40,991 bases of DNA from Rubrivivax sp. (GTDB lineage Bacteria; Pseudomonadota; Gammaproteobacteria; Burkholderiales; Burkholderiaceae_C), in contig JAEUPF010000087.1 of the NCBI GenBank assembly GCA_016790425.1, forward strand, positions 1 through 40,991, given 5' to 3'. Both the position numbers and the translations under genes were made by a program. The notes beneath the pieces were generated by a model, which searched no databases, was not told the DNA's origin, and saw nothing but the letters and a program-made list of their open reading frames with translations. Shown here in pieces: positions 1 through 7,644 of this stretch (positions within the stretch are counted from its first letter, which is position 1; each line of letters opens with the position of its first letter).

Positions 1-176
1 CCGGCGCGGCCAACAGCAACGGCCTGGGCGCCGTGCAGCAAGGCTTCCTCGAAGGCAGCAACGTCAACGTCGTCGAGGAGCTGGTGACGATGATCGCCAC
101 GCAGCGCGCCTACGAGCTGAACTCCAAGGCGATCCAGACCAGCGACCAGATGCTGCAGCGCCTGAGCCAGGTCTGA
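1..176 (+). CDS. flgG: Flagellar distal rod protein FlgG, C-terminal end (5' truncated by window)
   Basis: FlgG builds the distal rod of the flagellar basal body, the drive shaft that crosses the P and L rings. Only the last 57 codons lie in the window, read in the frame starting at base 3 and ending in TGA at 174-176. The visible tail carries the highly conserved stretch [19 protein letters not shown] followed by [18 protein letters not shown], the C-terminal helix shared by rod, hook and hook-associated proteins. The next gene is flgH, 72 bp downstream on the same strand, which fits the usual flgBCDEFGHIJKL order. The identity is firm despite truncation, because this C-terminal motif with VEELVTMI is characteristic of FlgG. 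Confidence 0.95.
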   Translation, partial: GAANSNGLGAVQQGFLEGSNVNVVEELVTMIATQRAYELNSKAIQTSDQMLQRLSQV

Positions 177-248
177 CTTTCACGCCCGCCCCGGTCGCGC
201 CTTCGCTGCCCACGCTCTCCGAGTTCCGCCGCCCCCGCCCGCTTCACC

Positions 249-935
249 ATGCTCCGCTTCCTGCTCACTGCCTTGACCGCCTGCGCCGGCGCCTTCGCAC
301 TGCTGGCGCTGCACGGCTGCGCTTTCCTCGGCCCCACCGTCGACGTCGCCGAGACGACGCCGCCGATGCCCGAGACGGCGCCACCGCCGCAGGCGGCGAT
401 GGGCTCGATCTTCAAGTCGGTGAACTACCGGCCGCTGTTCGAGGACCATCGCGCACGCCTGGTCGGCGACACGCTCGTCGTGCAGATCGTCGAGAAGGTC
501 ACCGCGGTGCAGAAGAGCACCAGCAGCATCGACAAGAGCGGCAGCGTCAGCGCCGGCATCACCGCGCTGCCCGGCTTCTCGGCCAATTCGTTCGGCCGCG
601 CCGGCGCCGACGCCAACTCGGCCAACACCTTCGCCGGCAAGGGCGCGGTGGAGAACAGCAACGACTTCAGCGGCACCATCACCGTCGTCGTGCGCCAGGT
701 GCTGCCCAACGGCCACCTGCTGATCGCCGGCGAGAAGCAGATCGGCGTCAACCAGAACGTCGACGTGCTGCGCTTCTCCGGCCAGGTCGATCCGCGCGCC
801 ATCCAGCCGGGCAACGTGGTGCAAAGCGCGCAGATCGCCAACGTGCGCCTGGAGCAGCGCGGCCGCGGCGCGCAGGCCGAAGCGCAGGCGATGGGCTGGC
901 TCGGCCGCGTGTTCCTTTCGCTGCTGCCGTTCTGA
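249..935 (+). CDS. flgH: Flagellar L-ring lipoprotein FlgH
   Basis: FlgH forms the outer-membrane L ring through which the flagellar rod turns. The 228-residue product has the usual family length. It begins with a short basic segment and a hydrophobic stretch ending in LALHGC, so Cys24 is the likely lipidated residue. The histidine at -2 makes this lipobox slightly atypical. The body shows family features: SIFKSVNYRPLFEDHRARLVGDTLVVQIVEK near residue 60, a Ser/Gly/Asn-rich middle, then FSGTITVVVRQVLPNGHLLI and GEKQIGVN. The ATG at 249 has no obvious Shine-Dalgarno. It sits between flgG and flgI in the expected order and ends 18 bp before flgI. Confidence 0.96.
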   Translation: MLRFLLTALTACAGAFALLALHGCAFLGPTVDVAETTPPMPETAPPPQAAMGSIFKSVNYRPLFEDHRARLVGDTLVVQIVEKVTAVQKSTSSIDKSGSVSAGITALPGFSANSFGRAGADANSANTFAGKGAVENSNDFSGTITVVVRQVLPNGHLLIAGEKQIGVNQNVDVLRFSGQVDPRAIQPGNVVQSAQIANVRLEQRGRGAQAEAQAMGWLGRVFLSLLPF

Positions 936-953
936 GCCCGCGAGGACGAACGC

Positions 954-2321
954 ATGGACTTCCTCGCCAGCGAGCTCGACTTCAGCGACTGCGACGACGC
1001 GCGTGACTTCGAACCCCTCGAGGCCCTTGCGCCGGCCGCCGAGCGCTGGCTGAAGCTGCTCGTCGTCATCACCTTCGTCGCCGCAGCCGCGGCGCTGTGG
1101 TGGCCGGCCGACGTGCGCGCGCAGGCCGCCCCGGCGTCGGCGGGCGCGGCTTCGGCTGCCGCGCCGGCGCGCGCGGGCCCGGCAACCCGCAGCGCGGCGC
1201 AGATCGCCGCCGAAGAACAGGCGCAAGCGCAGGCGCAGGCGCAGGCGCGCGCGCAGGCGCTGGCCGCGACGCGCCGGATCAAGGAAGTGGCGGCGGTGCA
1301 GGGCGTGCGCAGCAACCAGCTCGTCGGCTACGGCCTCGTCGTCGGTCTCGACGGCACCGGCGACCAGACGACGCAGACGCCGTTCACCACGCAGAGCCTG
1401 CAGGCGATGCTGCAGCAGCTGGGCATCACGGTGCCGCCGGGCACCAGCATGCAGCTGCGCAACGTGGCCGCGGTGCTGGTGACGGCGCAGCTGCCGCCGT
1501 TCGCGCAGCCGGGGCAGACGATCGATGTCAACGTCTCCTCGGTGGGCAACGCCAAGAGCCTGCGCGGCGGCACGCTCGTCGCCACGCCGCTGAAGGGTGC
1601 CGACGGCCAGATCTACGCGCTGGCGCAGGGCAACCTGATCGTCGGCGGCGCCGGCGCCGCCGCCGGCGGCAGCAAGGTGCAGATCAACCACCTCTCGGCC
1701 GGCCGCGTGCCCGAAGGGGCCACCGTCGAGCGCGCGGTGCCGACGCCGCTGCTGGACGGCGAGACCATCAACCTCGGCCTCGTCGCCGCCGACTTCGCCA
1801 CCGCGCGCGCAGTGGCCGAGGCGATCAACGCGGCCAAGGGCGCCGGCACCGCGATGGCACTCGATGGACGCACCGTGCGCGTCAAGGCGCCGGGGGGCCG
1901 GGGCCGCGACGGCGGCGAGCGCGTCGCCTTCCTCGCCGACATCGAGAACCTGCCGATCTCGCTGGCGCGGCCGGCGGCGCGCGTCGTGCTCAACGCCCGC
2001 ACCGGCTCGATCGTCATGAACGAAGCGGTGACCCTTTCCAACTGCGCGGTGGCGCACGGCAACCTCTCGGTCACCATCAGCAGCACGCCGGTGGTCAGCC
2101 AGCCGGCGCCGCTGTCCGGCGGCCAGACCGTCTCGCGCGAGCGCACCGACATCACCGTGACCCAGCAACCCGGCGCGATCATCCAGATGGCGCCGGGCGC
2201 CAAGCTCACCGAGGTCGTCAAGGCGCTGGCGGCGCTCGGCGCGACGCCGCTGGACCTGCTGGCCATCCTGCAGGCGATGAAGACCGCCGGCGCGCTCAAC
2301 GCCGAGATCGAGGTGATCTGA
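954..2321 (+). CDS. flgI: Flagellar P-ring protein FlgI with long N-terminal extension
   Basis: FlgI makes the periplasmic P ring around the rod. The start ATG at 954 is preceded by GAGGA at 942-946, a good ribosome binding site. At 455 residues it is clearly longer than typical FlgI (about 370). The excess is at the N terminus: an acidic leader (residues 1-30), a hydrophobic export segment (about 34-50) ending in RAQA near residue 58, and an Ala/Gln-rich linker with an AQ repeat (about 86-102). The conserved protein begins at about residue 108 with [20 protein letters not shown], then [18 protein letters not shown]. The C terminus [18 protein letters not shown] is also typical. Its TGA overlaps the flgJ ATG by one base, suggesting translational coupling. 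Confidence 0.96.
   Translation: MDFLASELDFSDCDDARDFEPLEALAPAAERWLKLLVVITFVAAAAALWWPADVRAQAAPASAGAASAAAPARAGPATRSAAQIAAEEQAQAQAQAQARAQALAATRRIKEVAAVQGVRSNQLVGYGLVVGLDGTGDQTTQTPFTTQSLQAMLQQLGITVPPGTSMQLRNVAAVLVTAQLPPFAQPGQTIDVNVSSVGNAKSLRGGTLVATPLKGADGQIYALAQGNLIVGGAGAAAGGSKVQINHLSAGRVPEGATVERAVPTPLLDGETINLGLVAADFATARAVAEAINAAKGAGTAMALDGRTVRVKAPGGRGRDGGERVAFLADIENLPISLARPAARVVLNARTGSIVMNEAVTLSNCAVAHGNLSVTISSTPVVSQPAPLSGGQTVSRERTDITVTQQPGAIIQMAPGAKLTEVVKALAALGATPLDLLAILQAMKTAGALNAEIEVI
1218..1261 (+). repeat. Hexamer-type GCGCAG repeat inside flgI
   Basis: A short degenerate tandem run of GCGCAG/GCGCAA hexamers encodes the Ala-Gln repeat in the linker between the FlgI signal peptide and the mature conserved domain. 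The unit keeps the reading frame. It lies in a region with no conserved FlgI residues, so length changes should be tolerated. Confidence 0.7.
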
Positions 2322-3232
2322 TGGCCGGCGTCACCGGGTCCGGCGCGGCGCTGCCGTCGATGCTCGCCACCGACGTGCGCGGCCTCGAGGCGCTGCGCGG
2401 CAAGGCCGCGGCCGACCCGAAGGCGGCCGTCAAGCAGGCCGCCAGGCAGTTCGAGGCGCTCTTCATGCAGGAGCTGATGAAGAGCATGCGCGCGACGACG
2501 ATGGCCGGCGCCGACGGCATCGCTGGCGCCGGCACTTCCGCAGCGTTGGGTACCGAGATGCTCGACCAGCAATACGCGCAGCAGCTCGCCGGCCTGCCCG
2601 GAGGCCTGCACGAAGCGATCACGCGCCACCTCGAGCGGCAGATGGGCCTGACCCCGGGCCCGATCCCGGTGACCGGCAGCGCCAACAACACCCCCGCGCC
2701 GCTGGACGGCAAGCCCACGCGCGTGCCGCAGAAGGGCGCCGCGGGGTTCGTCGACCAGCATTCCGATGCCGCCCGCGCCGCCGAGGCGAAGACGGGCATC
2801 CCGGCCACCTTCATGATCTCGCAGGCGGCGCTGGAGACCGGCTGGGGCCGCAAGGAGATCCGGCACGCCGACGGCAGCCCTTCGTACAACCTGTTCGGCA
2901 TCAAGGCCGGCGCCAACTGGAAAGGCCCGGTGGCCGAGATCACGACCACCGAGTACGTCAACGGGCAGCCGCAGAAGGTGACGGCGCGCTTCCGTGCCTA
3001 TTCGAGCTACGCCGAGTCGTTCGCCGACTACGCCAAGCTGATGCAGGAAAGCCCGCGCTACGCCGGCATCGCCACCCGCGCGGGCAAGGGCAACCTACAA
3101 GGCGCCGGCGGCGCCGTCGCCTTCGCGCAGGGCCTGCAACGCGCCGGCTATGCCACCGACCCCGCCTATGCCGACAAGCTGACGCGGGTGATCAACACGA
3201 CCCTCAGGCTGCAACGCAGCCTGACAGCCTGA
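2321..3232 (+). CDS. flgJ: Flagellar rod assembly protein / muramidase FlgJ
   Basis: FlgJ is bifunctional: its N-terminal domain caps and helps assemble the rod, and its C-terminal glucosaminidase-type domain opens peptidoglycan for the rod. The 303-residue product shows the rod-binding segment QAARQFEALFMQELMKSMR at about residues 37-56. The hydrolase domain starts at about residue 140 with FVDQHSDAARAAEAKTGIP, and the predicted catalytic glutamate is Glu172 in QAALETGWGR. SYNLFGIKAG and FRAYSSYAESFADYA are further family motifs. The ATG overlaps the flgI stop by one base. The last codons (LQRSLTA, stop) are the first copy of a 30-bp tandem repeat that continues into the intergenic region. 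Confidence 0.96.
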   Translation: MAGVTGSGAALPSMLATDVRGLEALRGKAAADPKAAVKQAARQFEALFMQELMKSMRATTMAGADGIAGAGTSAALGTEMLDQQYAQQLAGLPGGLHEAITRHLERQMGLTPGPIPVTGSANNTPAPLDGKPTRVPQKGAAGFVDQHSDAARAAEAKTGIPATFMISQAALETGWGRKEIRHADGSPSYNLFGIKAGANWKGPVAEITTTEYVNGQPQKVTARFRAYSSYAESFADYAKLMQESPRYAGIATRAGKGNLQGAGGAVAFAQGLQRAGYATDPAYADKLTRVINTTLRLQRSLTA

Positions 3233-3320
3233 TCATGGCTGCAGCGCAGCCTGACAGCCTGATCATGGCTGCAGCGCAGCCTGACGGCCTGATCATGGCT
3301 GCAGCGCCGCCCGACGGCCA
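3211..3320 (+). repeat. 30-bp tandem repeat spanning the flgJ 3' end and flgJ-flgK gap (about 3.7 copies)
   Basis: Three full units lie at 3211-3240, 3241-3270 and 3271-3300, followed by a diverging partial copy to about 3320. The units differ by only one or two bases: CAACG versus CAGCG near the start, and GACAGC versus GACGGC in the middle. Each contains the palindrome TGATCA. The first unit carries the last codons and stop of flgJ, so the array looks like a recent local duplication of the gene end. There are no spacers, so it is not a CRISPR array. Confidence 0.93.
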
Positions 3321-3372
3321 GACCGGGCCGGGCTGCCACGCAGCGCTCGACAGCACGAGGAAACCCCGATGA
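3235..3372 (+). other. Possible 45-codon repeat-derived ORF bridging flgJ and flgK
   Basis: An ATG three bases after the flgJ stop opens a 45-codon frame made of repeats of roughly MAAAQPDSLI. It runs through the 30-bp array and ends in a TGA that overlaps the flgK ATG as ATGA at 3369-3372. No separate Shine-Dalgarno is visible. It might be translated by reinitiation and couple flgJ to flgK translation, or it might be a chance product of the repeat. No family is recognised. Confidence 0.2.
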
Positions 3373-5333
3373 GCGGCGGCGCCTTGATGTCCCTCGGGAT
3401 CCGCGCCCTCAACGCCAGCTATGCGGCGTTGCAGGCCACCGGCCACAACATCGCCAACGCCAACGTGGCGGGCTACTCGCGCCAGTCGGTGACGCTGGCC
3501 ACCTCGCAGGGCCAGTACACCGGGGCCGGCTTCGTCGGCAAGGGCGTCGACGTGACCAGCGTCGTGCGCTCGCACGACGAGTTCCTCACCCGCGAAGCGG
3601 GCGCGGCGCGCTCGCTGGCCGCCCTGGACAGCGCCCGCCTGACGCACCTCGAACGCCTGGAGACCATCTTCCCGCCCGGCGAGCAAGGGCTGGGCTACGC
3701 CGCTTCGAGCCTGCTCAACTCGATGCTCGACCTGTCGAACCGGCCCTACGACGCCAGCACGCGGCAGGTGGTGCTGGCGCGCGCCGGCGACCTGGCCTCG
3801 CGCATCGGCGCGGCCGGCGCCGCGCTCGACGACCGCCAGCAAGGCGTTGCCGCCGACCTGCGCGCCGCGGTGGGCGAGGTGAACTCGCTGGCCAAGGCCA
3901 TCGGCGAGGCGAACTCGCGCATCGCGGCGATGAAGGGCCTCGGCCAGCCGCCCAACGACCTGCTCGACGAGCGCGACCGCCTGCTCGCGCGCCTGGCCGA
4001 GAAGATCAGCATCACGCGCATGGAGGCCAGCGACGGCTCGATGTCGGTGTTCATCGGCGGCGGCCAGCGCCTCGTGCTCGGCGCCGAGGTGAGCGAGCTG
4101 GCGTTGTCGGCGGACCCGAGCGACCCGATGCGCATGGCCGTTGGCCTGCGCGAGAACGGCGCCGTGCGGCCGCTGACCTCGCAGTTGATCGGCGGCGGCA
4201 CCATCGCCGGGCTGCTGCGCTTCCAGAACGAGGACCTGGTCGAGGCGCGCAACCTCGTCGGCCAGTTCGCCGTTGCGGTGGGCAGCGCCGTCAACGAGCA
4301 GCAGGCGCTGGGCGTGACGCTGCAGCCGCCGCTGGGCAGCACGGCCGGGCCGCCGATGTTCGCCATCGGCGCGCCGCTGGCCACCGCGCATGCCTCGAAC
4401 GCGCGCGACGCCGCCGGCCTGCCGCTGACCGCGGTGACGCTGACCATCACCGACGCGCAGGCACTGCGCGCCAGCGACTACGACCTCGTGCCCGACCCGC
4501 TGACGCCGGGCAACTACCAGCTCACGCGCTTGTCCGACGGCCTCGTGCGCAGCATCGCCAGCGGCGACGTCGTCGACGGCATGCGCATCGACGTCGGCCC
4601 GCCGGCGGCCGCCGCCGGCGACCGCTTTCTGCTGCAACCGGTGGCGCGCGCGGCCAACAACTTCAGCGCCTTGCTGAACGACGCGCGCGACGTCGCCGCC
4701 GCCTCGCCGCTGATCGCGCTGGCCGACGCCGCCAACGCCGGCACGGCAACCGTGGCGTCGCTGGCGGTGACGGCCTCGCCGCTGCCGGTGACCGGGGCGA
4801 CGGCGCGCATCACCTTCACCGACGACGCCGGCAACTACAGCTGGGACCTGCTGGACAGCAGCAACACCGTGCTCGCCAGCGGCACCGGCGCCTGGAACGC
4901 CGGCGTGACGGTGCCGCAGCCGCCCACCGACATCAACGGCTTCACGCTGAAGCTGGCCGGCGCACCGCGCAACGGTGACGTGCTCACGGTGCAGCCCACG
5001 CCCGCCGGCGCCATCAGCACCAACAACGGCAACGCGCTGGCGCTGCTGGCGCTGCGCGACCAGGGCCTCGTCGGCGGCCTCAACCCGGTGGATGCCTACG
5101 CGCAGGCGATGTCGCGCATCGGCGTGCGCGTGCAGACCGCCAGCACCTCGGTCGACCTGAGCTCGGCGGTGGCGACGCAGGCCGAGCAGGCGGTGAGTTC
5201 GGCCAGCGGCGTCAGCCTCGACGAGGAAGCGGCGCGCCTCATCTCCTACCAGCAGAGCTACCAGGCGGCGGCGAAGATCCTGCAGGTGGCGCAGTCGCTG
5301 TTCGACACGCTGCTCGACGCCGCCGGCGCCTGA
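3369..5333 (+). CDS. flgK: Flagellar hook-associated protein 1 FlgK
   Basis: FlgK is the first junction protein between hook and filament and is exported by the flagellar type III system. The product is 654 residues. Its N terminus, SLGIRALNASYAALQATGHNI then ANANVAGYSRQSV, is the signature shared by axial proteins. The C terminus, ISYQQSYQAAAKILQVAQSLFDTLL, is the matching helix. The middle is variable, Ala/Gly-rich and contains beta-rich segments. The start is supported by GAGGAAA at 3357-3363 ahead of ATG 3369. It is longer than the enteric protein (about 550), mainly in the variable central part. flgL follows after 26 bp. Confidence 0.96.
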   Translation: MSGGALMSLGIRALNASYAALQATGHNIANANVAGYSRQSVTLATSQGQYTGAGFVGKGVDVTSVVRSHDEFLTREAGAARSLAALDSARLTHLERLETIFPPGEQGLGYAASSLLNSMLDLSNRPYDASTRQVVLARAGDLASRIGAAGAALDDRQQGVAADLRAAVGEVNSLAKAIGEANSRIAAMKGLGQPPNDLLDERDRLLARLAEKISITRMEASDGSMSVFIGGGQRLVLGAEVSELALSADPSDPMRMAVGLRENGAVRPLTSQLIGGGTIAGLLRFQNEDLVEARNLVGQFAVAVGSAVNEQQALGVTLQPPLGSTAGPPMFAIGAPLATAHASNARDAAGLPLTAVTLTITDAQALRASDYDLVPDPLTPGNYQLTRLSDGLVRSIASGDVVDGMRIDVGPPAAAAGDRFLLQPVARAANNFSALLNDARDVAAASPLIALADAANAGTATVASLAVTASPLPVTGATARITFTDDAGNYSWDLLDSSNTVLASGTGAWNAGVTVPQPPTDINGFTLKLAGAPRNGDVLTVQPTPAGAISTNNGNALALLALRDQGLVGGLNPVDAYAQAMSRIGVRVQTASTSVDLSSAVATQAEQAVSSASGVSLDEEAARLISYQQSYQAAAKILQVAQSLFDTLLDAAGA

Positions 5334-5359
5334 TCTGCCCGACCTTCCCGGAGCCTTCG

Positions 5360-6292
5360 ATGACCGTGCGCCTCACCGCGGCCAGCGCCTTCTCGGCGAG
5401 CATCGTCAACCTGCAACGCCGGCAGGAGGAATTGACCGACGCGCAAGCGCGCCTGACGAGCGGCAAGCGCGTGCTGCGCTCCAGCGACGACCCCGCCGCT
5501 GCCGCCCGCGCCGAACGCGCGATGGCCGCGGCCAACCGCGCCGAAGCCGACCAGCGGGCGCTTCAGACCAGCCGCAGCGCGATGGAGCTGACCGAATCGG
5601 CGCTGGGCGACGCCGGCGAGCTGATGCAGCAGGTGCGCGAGCGTCTGGTCGCTGCCGGCAACGGCAGCTACAGCGACGCCGAACGCGCGCAGCTCGCGGC
5701 GGCCATCCGCGGCCTGCGCAACGACCTGCTCTCGGTGGCCAACCGCAGCGACGGCGCCGGGCGCTACCTCTTCGGCGGCCAGGGTGCGGACCAGCCGCCA
5801 CTGGTCGACGGCATCGGCGGCGTCACCTACGTGGCCGCGCCGGGCGAGCTGTACACCGCCTCGGGCGAGGCAGCGCCGCTGACGCTGGACGGCCGCAGCG
5901 CCTGGCTGCAGGCGAGCGACCCGGCGAACCCCGGCGGCACGCTGTCGGTGTTCGACGTGCTCGACCGCGTTGTCGGCGAGCTCTCCACGCCGGGGCAGGA
6001 CACGACCGTGATCGCGCAGAACGTGCGCGCCGGCATCGGCGACGTCGACGCGCTGGCCGAGAACCTCTCGCGCCTGCGTTCGCGCACCGGCGAATCGTTG
6101 CGCCGCGCCGACGACATCGGCGAGCGCCTTTCGCAAGGCAAGCTCGACGCCGAGAGCGAACGCTCCAGCAGTGAGGATTTGGACATGGTCGCGGCGATCT
6201 CGGAATTCCAGTCGCGCCAGAGCGGCTACGATGCCGCGCTCAAGTCGTACTCGATCGTGCAGCGCATGTCGCTGTTCGACTACCTGAAGTAG
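5360..6292 (+). CDS. flgL: Flagellar hook-associated protein 3 FlgL
   Basis: FlgL is the second hook-filament junction protein and resembles flagellin at both ends. The 310-residue product starts MTVRLTAASAFSASIVNLQRRQEELTDAQ and carries LTSGKRVLRSSDDPAAAARAERA, the flagellin-like N-terminal coiled coil. The C-terminal helix includes SSSEDLDMVAAISEFQSRQSGYDAAL and ends in VQRMSLFDYLK. GGAG at 5350-5353 lies 6 bp before ATG 5360. It is the last structural flagellar gene of the run. A hairpin follows its stop codon, then the HDOD gene. Confidence 0.96.
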   Translation: MTVRLTAASAFSASIVNLQRRQEELTDAQARLTSGKRVLRSSDDPAAAARAERAMAAANRAEADQRALQTSRSAMELTESALGDAGELMQQVRERLVAAGNGSYSDAERAQLAAAIRGLRNDLLSVANRSDGAGRYLFGGQGADQPPLVDGIGGVTYVAAPGELYTASGEAAPLTLDGRSAWLQASDPANPGGTLSVFDVLDRVVGELSTPGQDTTVIAQNVRAGIGDVDALAENLSRLRSRTGESLRRADDIGERLSQGKLDAESERSSSEDLDMVAAISEFQSRQSGYDAALKSYSIVQRMSLFDYLK

Positions 6293-6301
6293 CCAAGCAC
6301 C

Positions 6302-6324
6302 GAAGGCCTGCGCGCAGGACCTTC
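6302..6324 (+). terminator. Hairpin after flgL, candidate terminator or attenuator
   Basis: GAAGGCCTG and CAGGACCTTC can pair as a nine-base-pair stem with a four-base CGCG loop and one bulged A. It begins 10 bp after the flgL stop. No T tract follows, so intrinsic termination would be weak. It may only mark partial decoupling between flgL and the downstream HDOD gene. Confidence 0.4.
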
Positions 6325-6337
6325 CGTCGACACCGCG

Positions 6338-7609
6338 ATGAGAGAACACAGCGTGCTGGGGCAGGTGGCGCTCGGCTACAGCCCGATGGTCGACCGCAAG
6401 CGCGACGTGGTCGCCACGCGGCTGGCGGTCTTCCCGGTGCGCCCCGACGCGCTGGCCGGCGCCGGCGAAGTGGCCGCGCTGCTGGCCGCGCTCGAAGCGG
6501 TGTGGCCGCGGCCCGAAGCTGCCGCGACCGGCAAGCCGGTGCGGCCGCTGGACCCGGTGGCCGGCGGCGCGAAAGTGCCCGGGGCGGCGCGGCCGGTCTC
6601 GCTCAACATCGCCGGCGAAGGCCTGTTGCAGGGCGTGCTTGCGGCGCGGCCCGGCGGCCAGTTCCTCGTCGAAGTGCCGGCCTTCATGGCCGCCGATCCC
6701 GTGCACACGGCCGCGTTGAAGGCCCTGCACGAGGCCGGCAGCGTGCTGCTGATCAAGGGCCGGCCGACGAAGCCGCTGGCCGCCGACGTGCTGGCGTGCT
6801 TCAGCCACTCGCTGGTCGATGCCGGTGAAGAGCGCCGCGGCGAGAGCGGCGCGCCCAGCGGCGTGCGCAAGGTCACCACCGTGCAGAGCGGTGTGCGCAC
6901 GCCCGCCGAGGCCGAGCAGGCGTTCCAGCGCGGTGCCGTCGCGGTGGTCGGCTGGCCGCTGGACGAGCCGGTCAAGCCCGGCGGCACGAAGAAGGCGGTG
7001 CCGGCCGACGTGACCGTCGTGCTCGACCTCATCAAGGGCGTCGAGCGCGGCGAGCCGGTGCCGCGGCTGGAAGCGATGCTCAAGCGCGAGCCGACCATCG
7101 CCTTCCGGCTGCTGCGCTACCTCAACTCGCCCGCCTTCGGCCTTGCGGTGGAAGTGAATTCGTTCGGTCATGCGGTGATGCTGCTCGGCCACCAGCGGCT
7201 CAAGCGCTGGCTGGCCCTGTTGCTGGCCAGCTCGTCGAACGAGCCCGGCGCGAAGGTGACGATGCACGCGGCGGTGCGGCGAGGCCTGTTCATGGAAGAA
7301 CTCGCCCGGCCCAGCGGCGACCCCGAGATGGCCGGCGAGATGTTCATCTGCGGCGTCTTCTCGCTGCTCGACCGGCTGCTGCGCCAGCCCGTGGCGCAGC
7401 TGCTCGAAGGCGTGCCGGTGCCCGAGCGCGTGCGCCTGGCGTTGCTGTCCGAGGGCGGCCCCTACTGGCCGTATCTGCAGCTCGTGCAGGCGGTCGAGCA
7501 GGAGGCGCTGTACGACATCCGCGAAGCCAGCGAGCGGCTGCTGCTGCAACCGCTGGAGGTCAACGCGGCGCTGCTGGCGGCGCTGAAGAGCGCGCGCCAG
7601 GTGGACTGA
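6338..7609 (+). CDS. HDOD domain signalling protein with degenerate EAL-like N-terminal half
   Basis: The 423-residue product has the two-part layout of the YuxH/CdgJ group. The N-terminal half (about 1-205) resembles an EAL fold by position: [19 protein letters not shown] matches the opening of such proteins. It lacks the EAL triad, the DDFG motif and the other metal ligands, so phosphodiesterase activity is unlikely. The C-terminal HDOD domain (about 215-410) contains [26 protein letters not shown] and [17 protein letters not shown], and has none of the HD catalytic residues. HDOD proteins serve as signalling scaffolds, and relatives affect motility. It lies 45 bp after flgL and only 35 bp before the next gene's ATG. 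No Shine-Dalgarno is seen. Confidence 0.88.
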   Translation: MREHSVLGQVALGYSPMVDRKRDVVATRLAVFPVRPDALAGAGEVAALLAALEAVWPRPEAAATGKPVRPLDPVAGGAKVPGAARPVSLNIAGEGLLQGVLAARPGGQFLVEVPAFMAADPVHTAALKALHEAGSVLLIKGRPTKPLAADVLACFSHSLVDAGEERRGESGAPSGVRKVTTVQSGVRTPAEAEQAFQRGAVAVVGWPLDEPVKPGGTKKAVPADVTVVLDLIKGVERGEPVPRLEAMLKREPTIAFRLLRYLNSPAFGLAVEVNSFGHAVMLLGHQRLKRWLALLLASSSNEPGAKVTMHAAVRRGLFMEELARPSGDPEMAGEMFICGVFSLLDRLLRQPVAQLLEGVPVPERVRLALLSEGGPYWPYLQLVQAVEQEALYDIREASERLLLQPLEVNAALLAALKSARQVD

Positions 7610-7644
7610 GGTTGCGCCAGAGGGCGCCGGCAGCGCGCAGCGCC

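Noticed and set aside
3211-3320. CRISPR-like array
   Set aside because: The 30-bp units are directly adjacent with no spacers, and the first unit lies inside flgJ. No cas genes are present.
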